Origin: Oxalobacteraceae sp. CFBP 8761
Lineage (GTDB): Bacteria; Pseudomonadota; Gammaproteobacteria; Burkholderiales; Burkholderiaceae_D
Direction: 5' to 3'
Assembly (NCBI GenBank): GCA_014841595.1
Contig: JACYUE010000001.1
Coordinates: 314,193-378,192 of the forward strand
DNA: 64,000 nucleotides
Made by a program: the position numbers and the translations under genes. Positions 9,309 to 14,512 of this stretch are shown here, piece by piece. The notes under the pieces were generated by a model that was not told the origin of the DNA, made no database searches, and saw only the letters and a list, made by a program, of their open reading frames with translations. How positions within the stretch are numbered: position 1 is the first letter of the stretch; each line of letters starts with the position of its first letter.

Positions 9309-9808
9309 CCAGCATCGAAAAGCTTTTGATTGGCGCCATCGTCCTCATCGGCCTGGCGTTGTTTGGCTGGCTCAGTCTGCTCGACTACGGCGCTGAGCGC
9401 TACGACGAGGGTTTCGAGGCCGCAATAAATATTGGCAAGCAGCGGCGCGATGCTGATGCCGAAATCAACCGGCAAACCGAAATGAACTTACGCGCGCAGC
9501 TCGGCATCAAAGACGCCGCCGCTTTTAAAAAGGAGAAGGACCATGCGCAATCTCTCGCGGCCGCTCAGCGCCGCCATCTTACTGGCACTGACAGCCTGCG
9601 CTGCCCCGCAAGGCCAGTATCAACCACCACCACGGCCGTTGATCGATCCGTTGCCAGCGGACCTGCAGCTGACGACGATGGACCGGAGCTTGTGCCAGAG
9701 GCTGCTGCTGATCTTGTCGGCATCGCCTCAGACGTTGAGCGACTCGTGCGGCAGTACGACCGCGTTGTGGAGCGGTTCGAAGCATGTCGCGCAGTGAACT
9801 CGAAGTAG
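9305..9808 (+). CDS. Rz-like inner-membrane spanin
   Basis: 167 residues with one N-terminal membrane segment (about 7-28) and a helical periplasmic part rich in charged residues. This is the layout of Rz i-spanins, which join an outer-membrane lipoprotein to fuse the two membranes in the last lysis step. The ATGA overlap with the endolysin and the nested Rz1-like gene in another frame support the call. The C-terminal part from about residue 85 is shaped by coding for two proteins at once. Confidence 0.8.
   Translation: MTSIEKLLIGAIVLIGLALFGWLSLLDYGAERYDEGFEAAINIGKQRRDADAEINRQTEMNLRAQLGIKDAAAFKKEKDHAQSLAAAQRRHLTGTDSLRCPARPVSTTTTAVDRSVASGPAADDDGPELVPEAAADLVGIASDVERLVRQYDRVVERFEACRAVNSK
9531..9535 (+). 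promoter_or_regulatory. Shine-Dalgarno for the nested Rz1 gene
   Basis: AGGAG lies 7 bases before the ATG at 9543, inside the Rz coding sequence. Such an optimal site inside another gene supports real translation of the nested frame. Confidence 0.75.
9543..9797 (+). CDS. Rz1-like outer-membrane lipoprotein spanin, nested in Rz
   Basis: 84 residues encoded entirely within the Rz gene in another frame. It has a lipoprotein signal peptide ending in the lipobox LTAC, followed by a Pro-rich segment (QPPPRPLIDPLP). Both are hallmarks of Rz1 o-spanins. It would be lipid-anchored in the outer membrane and bind the periplasmic end of Rz. The strong Shine-Dalgarno at 9531-9535 supports translation. 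Confidence 0.8.
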   Translation: MRNLSRPLSAAILLALTACAAPQGQYQPPPRPLIDPLPADLQLTTMDRSLCQRLLLILSASPQTLSDSCGSTTALWSGSKHVAQ

Positions 9809-9996
9809 GGGCGACGTTCGATATCCACATCATCACGCCTACTGGAGGCGGCCATCTCTTTACCGTGCATCAGGATCGGAAAGACGAAGGGCCACTGCAA
9901 CTGATCAGCGCGGGGAAGCTGGCCCGCCTGGAGGAGATTGAGGCAATGATGGAACGGATGATGGGCGAGCCCCTCGACGCGGACCGCGCTCGATAA
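9784..9996 (+). CDS. Small phage protein of unknown function
   Basis: 70 residues. The start overlaps the end of the Rz gene by 25 bases. The N-terminal half looks beta-rich (FDIHIITPTGGG), the C-terminal half is a Met/Glu-rich helix (EEIEAMMERMMGE). I do not recognise the family. It is kept because of the compact packing with the lysis genes and its balanced composition. Its 3' part overlaps a candidate gene on the other strand (9905-10132). Confidence 0.5.
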   Translation: MSRSELEVGATFDIHIITPTGGGHLFTVHQDRKDEGPLQLISAGKLARLEEIEAMMERMMGEPLDADRAR

Positions 9997-10132
9997 GGAC
10001 GCGCTGTACAACCGCAGGAGAGACGCCTTGCTCATGCAGCGCTCGTACCCCAGCAGCTAAGTTAAACGCGGCTGCAACGTTCACTGCCAGGTCGACGTGT
10101 GTCGCGGTCAGACGGTTGATTCGTTTGTTCAT
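9905..10132 (-). CDS. Candidate small protein on the minus strand
   Basis: 75 residues from the internal ATG at 10132. The N-terminal part (INRLTATHVDLAVNVAAAF, then a helix ending VVQRVLIERGPRR) reads like a compact helical protein, not a chance antisense frame. The Pro/Arg-rich tail is less convincing. It overlaps the 3' end of the plus-strand 70-residue gene by 92 bases, so at least one of the two may be spurious. The function is unknown. Confidence 0.4.
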   Translation of the reverse strand: MNKRINRLTATHVDLAVNVAAAFNLAAGVRALHEQGVSPAVVQRVLIERGPRRGARPSSVPSLPQSPPGGPASPR

Positions 10133-10198
10133 CTCTAGATGGTACCGCCCCAATCATTACCGGAGTTTGACCGAAATCAACGGTGCTACACTTTGGCC

Positions 10199-10492
10199 AT
10201 GATTGGAAAAGTCAAACGACTGCGCCACCAAGGTAAGAGATTGTCGGATCGAGAGATCGGCGCGGCACCAGCTGTCGAAGGCGAAGTGAAGGTCTACGGG
10301 GTCGGCACAACGATCTGGGCCAGCGTCACCGACCCGAACCGCCAGGTCGGCGATCCACTACTGCCGATACTATATGAAGCGCGCCTGACGGCCATGCACG
10401 GCCCTGGGCTGCTGCTCAAAGGCGAGGAGCGACCGCAGGGCAATGCAGGCTCGGCCTACGTGCAGGAATGGTCCGTACGGATCAGCGACTGA
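10199..10492 (+). CDS. Phage hypothetical protein (97 aa)
   Basis: The ATG at 10199 (MIGKVKRLRHQGKRLSDREI) is preferred to an upstream ATG at 10139, which would add a low-quality 20-residue extension. The protein has a basic N-terminal helix and a small beta-rich remainder ending in VQEWSVRISD. I recognise no family. It is the last plus-strand phage gene before the terminator at 10598-10624. Confidence 0.55.
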   Translation: MIGKVKRLRHQGKRLSDREIGAAPAVEGEVKVYGVGTTIWASVTDPNRQVGDPLLPILYEARLTAMHGPGLLLKGEERPQGNAGSAYVQEWSVRISD

Positions 10493-10597
10493 CCGTGGTT
10501 CACTAGGCGTAGCTTTCAGCGTAACTTTCTCAATACTCCGCTTTTCCCCATAGGAACACACCCCCATGCATCAACAGTCCTTTTTGTCCTATGTGAA

Positions 10598-10624
10598 AAG
10601 GCCGCCAAACTAATTGGCGGCCTT
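10598..10624. terminator. Bidirectional intrinsic terminator between phage genes and TAC operon
   Basis: A perfect 11-bp stem (AAGGCCGCCAA with TTGGCGGCCTT) encloses a 5-base loop. On the minus strand it is followed by a short T-run, on the plus strand by TCTCTTC. It lies between convergent units and could end both the late phage transcript and the cargo operon. Confidence 0.8.
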
Positions 10625-10687
10625 CTCTTCAAATAGAGCGGTTATCTGCAATACCGACCCAATTAATAATTGACGACTGATTTAAAA

Positions 10688-11257
10688 TCAACCTTCGGTG
10701 ACAATTTTTTTTGCTCTTTTAGTCGCAGGTTTTTTACTCGGCTTGATCTTTTCAATTTTAAAAGACTCAAGTGCAAGCTCCCACTTTCTTACATCTTCCG
10801 CTGCATCAAGATCCGCTTTTTCATTGAAAGTTGGAGCTGGAAGAAACCAAAGGCCGTGAGAACTTCGTGAAGTAAAGTTTGCAACTTGCTCTCTGAATGC
10901 TCCATACAACATCATGTAAGCAGTTGCACGAACCGCCCGAAATCTCTCAATTCCAGTATGTTCACCCTTAAAATACAAGAATGCCGATCCTTGCAAAGTA
11001 ACTGAGTATGGAAGAACGACATCGTCCTGCATTGATTGTCGGACTGCAAAGCTGGCGGCCACTGTGAAATGCCTAGGGTCATCCAGCTCATTGTCTGGAT
11101 AAAGCAACTGCGCTCCGAATTCAAAATTTACATTATTGAATTCGAAGTCAATTTGCGGAAAAGATTCTTCTGCTTTGCCTGCGGAAAATTCACGGTTTCT
11201 TTCGACTTCAAAGTGGGTGAATTCGAGACGCAAAAGATTGAAAACACTTGGCTTCAT
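10688..11257 (-). CDS. SecB-like chaperone of a toxin-antitoxin-chaperone module
   Basis: 189 residues, the last gene of a three-gene operon. The central part resembles the SecB fold. Beta-rich segments come first, then at about 105-145 a region equivalent to the SecB helix and proline loop (YGAFREQVANF followed by GLWFLPAPTF). In known TAC systems a dedicated SecB-like chaperone folds and protects the antitoxin. The start lies 9 bases after the antitoxin stop and its AAGG ribosome site overlaps that stop, so translation is probably coupled. The Lys-rich C-terminal tail (about 165-189) is unlike SecB. By eye it is too divergent to be the housekeeping SecB. Base composition is strongly AT-rich compared with the phage genes. 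Confidence 0.75.
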   Translation of the reverse strand: MKPSVFNLLRLEFTHFEVERNREFSAGKAEESFPQIDFEFNNVNFEFGAQLLYPDNELDDPRHFTVAASFAVRQSMQDDVVLPYSVTLQGSAFLYFKGEHTGIERFRAVRATAYMMLYGAFREQVANFTSRSSHGLWFLPAPTFNEKADLDAAEDVRKWELALESFKIEKIKPSKKPATKRAKKIVTEG

Positions 11258-11266
11258 AATATAGCC

Positions 11267-11728
11267 TTAGCACATAGCAGCAGCGTAATGACCAAAGCTT
11301 TTCATGCTTGGATCATTTCCGGCATCGGTCACAAATTTTCTTCTATGCTGCTCCATATCAATAATGTGGCAGAACTTCCCGACGTTGATGCCAACACTAC
11401 TGTTTTCTTCGAATTTACTGACGGTGATTTCAGTCTCGAATTTATATGTATGAGAAGAATCGTCGCAACCAATACAAACTTCAAGTGATTCTTCCAACGC
11501 ATCAGCCAAGAGATACAGTGTGTCGATTTGAACGTTTTGATTTCCGCGGAGCAAACGCGACAAGCTCTGTTCAGAAATATTCATCCGCTCAGCCATATCT
11601 TTACTGAGCAAATTTTTCTTCTTCATCATTTTGCGAACTTGCTGGATCGGCTGAGCTCGGCGAACAGGGGCCCACAGAGCATTCCTTTCCGAAACTTCAC
11701 TGGCAACGATCTCATTTTTTCGCGACAT
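11267..11728 (-). CDS. XRE-family antitoxin (HigA-like) with C-terminal extension
   Basis: 153 residues. A helix-turn-helix domain spans about residues 28-85 (DMAERMNISEQSLSRLLRGN), as in HigA-type antitoxins, which bind the toxin and repress their own promoter. The tail of about 65 residues after the HTH is beta-rich and ends in a hydrophobic segment (SFGHYAAAMC). In TAC systems such a tail is the chaperone-addiction region recognised by the SecB-like partner; that role is inferred here. The start at 11728 is chosen over an upstream ATG because GAGG lies 6 bases before it. It overlaps the toxin gene by 17 bases. Confidence 0.75.
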   Translation of the reverse strand: MSRKNEIVASEVSERNALWAPVRRAQPIQQVRKMMKKKNLLSKDMAERMNISEQSLSRLLRGNQNVQIDTLYLLADALEESLEVCIGCDDSSHTYKFETEITVSKFEENSSVGINVGKFCHIIDMEQHRRKFVTDAGNDPSMKSFGHYAAAMC

Positions 11729-12254
11729 TTTTTTCCTCACAATATTCAATTTCCCCACGGGCTTGCAAAATTAATTTTATAGTTTTTTCACAATAATCGG
11801 AAACTTCAGAAGGAGTTTTGTTGTCCTTCTTATGATAAGCCATTAGCATAAAAACTGCTTTTTTATTGTTTGGTAGGCCGTCCTTTAAAGGAAAAAAATA
11901 TAAGCGGTTCTTGTTGTCTGGTTTCAGCTCCCAAACTTTGTAAGTTGCGCCTGAGAACAAAAAAGAATGCGCTACCTTGCAAGATAAGCCAGCACTCTCC
12001 AATTCCTCTTGATAGTCTTCAGAGCAAATTGCATCATAGAGATCACTAAGGGCTCTCAAGATGGCACCCTTTTTCTTTAAGTCATCTAGATGCTTTGTAA
12101 TACTTTTGTGAAAGTTGCTAACACTTTCACAATCTCTTACTACAACGACAACATCCCACCGTTGGGCCGCTGCTGATATCAGCTTTGTTCCCGGTGGAAT
12201 AGCTTTTGCCACGGCAGTGTAAGCCTGCTCTTGTGTAAGTTTTTGAACTTTCAT
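11712..12254 (-). CDS. HigB/Gp49-like toxin with a long N-terminal extension
   Basis: 180 residues, first gene of the cargo operon. Residues 105-160 match the pattern of the HigB/Gp49 branch of the RelE superfamily: YKVWEL, then NRLYFF, then a hydrophobic strand and HKKDNKTPSE. These toxins cut mRNA on the ribosome. Typical HigB proteins are about 90-120 residues; here about 100 extra residues precede the motif, including WDVVVVVRD and a helical region (AILRALSDLYDAI), with no family I recognise. The ATG at 12254 is preferred because the ATG at 12293 overlaps the predicted -35 box. No ADP-ribosyltransferase motif is visible. Catalysis is inferred, not shown. Confidence 0.7.
   Translation of the reverse strand: MKVQKLTQEQAYTAVAKAIPPGTKLISAAAQRWDVVVVVRDCESVSNFHKSITKHLDDLKKKGAILRALSDLYDAICSEDYQEELESAGLSCKVAHSFLFSGATYKVWELKPDNKNRLYFFPLKDGLPNNKKAVFMLMAYHKKDNKTPSEVSDYCEKTIKLILQARGEIEYCEEKNVAKK
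11735..11738 (-). promoter_or_regulatory. Shine-Dalgarno deciding the antitoxin start
   Basis: GAGG (minus strand) lies 6 bases upstream of the ATG at 11728, inside the 3' end of the toxin gene. The alternative ATG 30 bases further upstream has no comparable site. Confidence 0.65.
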
Positions 12255-12264
12255 ATTGAGTATG

Positions 12265-12293
12265 ATCTTAACACATAGGTTAAACTGCTGCAA
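12265..12293 (-). promoter_or_regulatory. Predicted promoter of the TAC operon
   Basis: On the minus strand TTGCAG (12288-12293) and TAAGAT (12265-12270) are separated by exactly 17 bases. Transcription would begin just before the toxin ATG at 12254, giving a very short or absent leader. Confidence 0.55.
12268..12283. promoter_or_regulatory. Candidate antitoxin operator
   Basis: A perfect inverted repeat, TTAAC-N6-GTTAA, lies between the -35 and -10 boxes and reaches into the -10 box. An HTH antitoxin dimer bound here would block RNA polymerase, which fits autoregulation of HigBA-type operons. Confidence 0.5.
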
Positions 12294-12388
12294 AAAAAAA
12301 TAATTTTGAATTATCTTTAAAAATCAATAGCTTACATGATTTGTTGCTAGAAATTATTTGGCAAATTTCTGGAAGTCTTACTCAATTT

Positions 12389-13411
12389 CTAGGTGAAATT
12401 GGCGTCTAGCCTTGTAGCCATATCCTCTGCACTCTCATTGTAGTAGACCTGCAACTGACGCAAGTCTTTATGCCCGACCATGCGCGCCAGGTCGAGGACG
12501 TTCAGCTTTTTTGCGAGGCGGGTAATCGCCAAGTGCCGCGTGTCATGGAACGTGCCGTCTTCGATCAGTGCCCGCTTCTTCGCTTTACGGAATAGTGCGT
12601 CGAGTGATCCGGAGGTCATGCCGAACAGTGGCTCCTTGTCAGGCACCTCTGGCAACAAGCGCAGAAGCTGAGTCGCGCGACGCGACAGCGGAACACCTCG
12701 CTTCGTTCCGTTCTTGGTCTGCCGGAGCGTGGCGGTCCGGCCCACGATATCGCTGGCCACCAGGCCGCAAATCTCGCCAGCTCGCATTGCAGTCTCGATC
12801 GCGAACAGGAAAGCGACGGCTACGCGCTGATACCCAGTGGTGGCCAGCTCGGTCTCTGCCTGGTCGAAGCCGAGTGCAAAGCAGATCCGTTCGATCTCGT
12901 CGTCCGAATACACGCGATCGCGTGCAGGTGGATCGGCAGGGCGCCTCACGTCGGTCGTGGGGGACTTGGCCATCCACTTCCATTCTTTTGTGGCGGACGC
13001 AAATACGTGGGACAGTAGGTTGAGGTCGCGATTTACGGATGAGCCTTTGACCTTGTCGACGGTAAGGCGCTGGTCGCGCCAGCGGCCTAGAATGTCCGAC
13101 GTGATCTCTGCCAGCTTCATGGCGCCGAGCGGTGTGCCGGCGATCTCGTAACGACCGATCGCACCCATGCGCAGGATCTCATGGCGTGTGCCGCGCTTGT
13201 GAGCTGAGACCTCTTTCTCATATCGTCGAAATGCATCATCAAGCGTGCGGCCCTTTTGTATTCCAGTCGTATCGCCCTCGCGAATTTCTGTCTCGCGTTT
13301 GCTCGCCCAGCTAACTGCCTCGGCCTTGGTGGAGAAGACCTTTGAGTCGCGTGTACCCTTGATGGCGATCTGAGCGCGCCATCCCTTGCTTAGCCTGGCT
13401 ATGGATGCCAT
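12389..13411 (-). CDS. int: Prophage tyrosine integrase
   Basis: 340 residues. It catalyses site-specific recombination between phage and chromosome. The catalytic set is visible: Arg210 in AMRAGEIC, Lys233 in QTKNGTKR, the HxxR box HDTRH (His289, Arg292), His314 in VGHKDL, and the tyrosine in VYYNES (Tyr323 or Tyr324). The N-terminal part has an arm-binding-type region and a helical core-binding domain (about 60-150). The gene lies next to tRNA-Leu with three TGCGTAA repeats upstream. No excisionase gene is seen beside it. Confidence 0.95.
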   Translation of the reverse strand: MASIARLSKGWRAQIAIKGTRDSKVFSTKAEAVSWASKRETEIREGDTTGIQKGRTLDDAFRRYEKEVSAHKRGTRHEILRMGAIGRYEIAGTPLGAMKLAEITSDILGRWRDQRLTVDKVKGSSVNRDLNLLSHVFASATKEWKWMAKSPTTDVRRPADPPARDRVYSDDEIERICFALGFDQAETELATTGYQRVAVAFLFAIETAMRAGEICGLVASDIVGRTATLRQTKNGTKRGVPLSRRATQLLRLLPEVPDKEPLFGMTSGSLDALFRKAKKRALIEDGTFHDTRHLAITRLAKKLNVLDLARMVGHKDLRQLQVYYNESAEDMATRLDANFT

Positions 13412-13431
13412 ATGCGCCTACGTGGAGTGAA

Positions 13432-13461
13432 TGCGTAATTGTGTGCGTAAATCGTGCGTAA
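13432..13461. repeat. Three direct TGCGTAA repeats upstream of the integrase
   Basis: Copies begin at 13432, 13444 and 13455, that is, 12 and 11 bases apart, about one helical turn each. They lie between the integrase start and the tRNA. They may be arm-type sites for integrase or sites for an excisionase or repressor; this is inference. Confidence 0.6.
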
Positions 13462-13585
13462 CTCAACACAATAAAAGGCGGTGCAAGGTGGGATTTAGTC
13501 GGTGTGAGCATCAAGGCGCGTAGGCCTTAAGTGCTTGAAATTACTAAGGAAACTGCATAAAGCGGGGTATTGCGCTGCGAGTAGG

Positions 13586-13670
13586 TGGTGCCTCCGGCCG
13601 GAATCGAACCGGCACGCCTTACGGCGCTTGATTTTGAGTCAAGTGCGTCTACCAATTCCGCCACAGAGGC
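13586..13670 (-). tRNA. tRNA-Leu (anticodon CAA)
   Basis: An 85-base minus-strand gene with encoded CCA end. The acceptor stem GCCTCTG pairs with CGGAGGC. A seven-base anticodon loop CTCAAAA closed by CTTGA/TCAAG gives anticodon CAA (codon UUG). A long variable arm typical of tRNA-Leu and a T-arm with TTCGATT are present. Its 3' end faces the prophage, as expected for a tRNA-targeting integrase. Confidence 0.95.
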
Positions 13671-13780
13671 CCAATCGCAGGCGGGCATCTTAGCACATCG
13701 ATTGCTCAGCTGGCCAGTGCGCCGCGAAATTCGCTGTACGGGCTGCCTGATGGACACTCCAGCGGCGAACTTCACTCTGG

Positions 13781-14248
13781 CTAACACGTCATCCGATGCT
13801 GCAACAACCGCAAGCTCCCCATCGGCCCGACGATCTCCAGCACATGCTCGCGCACTGCGACATCGATCGCGCCTTCCTGCCCGCGCAGCCAGGGGCGTGG
13901 ACGGAAGTAGCGGATGCTGGTGCTGTCGGCGGCCGTGCGGCGGTAGCCAAGCGCGCCAAGCGCTTCGTCGAGTCTGGCAATCATCTGGCAGTCATCGGCG
14001 CGGCTACGCATTTCAAAGCGGCCCGGGCCCAGCATGCAGATGGGGAGCAAGCCGCCGACCACGGCAGGCACGACGAGGAACGGCATCGGGGTGCCGGGAT
14101 CGATCAGGTGCAGGGCCAGTACCAGTAGCGGCAACCCGGCCAGCAGCGTGAGCGCCCATGGCAGCGACTGGCGCCAGGTGTCGATGCGCTGCAGGAAGCC
14201 AGGGCGTTTCCTGATACGCTCGATTTCAGAAAATGTCACGCTGTTCAT
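13781..14248 (-). CDS. Two-segment membrane protein of unknown function
   Basis: 155 residues. After a charged N-terminus (EIERIRKRPGF) there are two membrane helices (about 30-48 and 58-76). A cytoplasmic or periplasmic domain of about 80 residues follows, ending VGPMGSLRLLQHR. A GGGAGAG ribosome site precedes the ATG. No family is recognised. It is the first chromosomal protein gene beyond the tRNA. Confidence 0.7.
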   Translation of the reverse strand: MNSVTFSEIERIRKRPGFLQRIDTWRQSLPWALTLLAGLPLLVLALHLIDPGTPMPFLVVPAVVGGLLPICMLGPGRFEMRSRADDCQMIARLDEALGALGYRRTAADSTSIRYFRPRPWLRGQEGAIDVAVREHVLEIVGPMGSLRLLQHRMTC

Positions 14249-14475
14249 GCTGCTCTCCCTGGGGCCTGCATCAGTCCGTGTTCGCGCCGATCAAGAAAAC
14301 TGGTGCAATATCCAGCCAACTATTATTTGAATCGTCATTGACTTGATCATTGTGACAAGCACTTAGTGGCTGACGTTTGACTGCGCGCAAACACGCATTC
14401 GTTGAAGCCAGCTTCTCATAAAGACAACACTTGCCGCGCACAGGTGGATTTCGGCCAGTCATTAGCCCAGAACGA

Positions 14476-14501
14476 ACAAGCCGCACAGAAGTGCGGCTTG
14501 T
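14476..14501 (-). terminator. Terminator after the GT39-like gene
   Basis: A perfect 11-bp stem, ACAAGCCGCAC with GTGCGGCTTGT, around a 4-base loop. It lies 11 bases beyond the stop of the glycosyltransferase gene. The following T-run is weak. Confidence 0.65.
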
Positions 14502-14512
14502 CGGGGAAGTGC

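Larger units (their letters stand above)
1..13585. mobile_element. Right-hand part of an integrated tailed prophage
   Basis: The segment runs from a tail tape-measure gene through tail/fibre genes, holin, endolysin and spanins, then an AT-rich cargo operon, to a tyrosine integrase beside tRNA-Leu(CAA). Structural and lysis genes are on the plus strand and joined by 4-base overlaps; cargo and integrase are on the minus strand. Gene order and the long tape measure suggest a long-tailed phage. Capsid, terminase and replication genes would lie left of the window. The exact attachment core cannot be defined because the other junction is not visible; the right boundary is set at the 3' end of the tRNA gene by inference. 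Confidence 0.9.

Noticed and set aside
10688..11257. Housekeeping SecB
   Set aside because: The protein is divergent, AT-rich, has an unusual Lys-rich tail and is encoded within a toxin-antitoxin operon on a prophage.
11712..12254. CmdT-like ADP-ribosyltransferase toxin
   Set aside because: No ADP-ribosyltransferase motif is visible; the C-terminal pattern is of the HigB/Gp49 type.
12255..12293. Upstream ATG giving a 193-residue toxin
   Set aside because: That start overlaps the predicted -35 box and the transcript would begin downstream of it.
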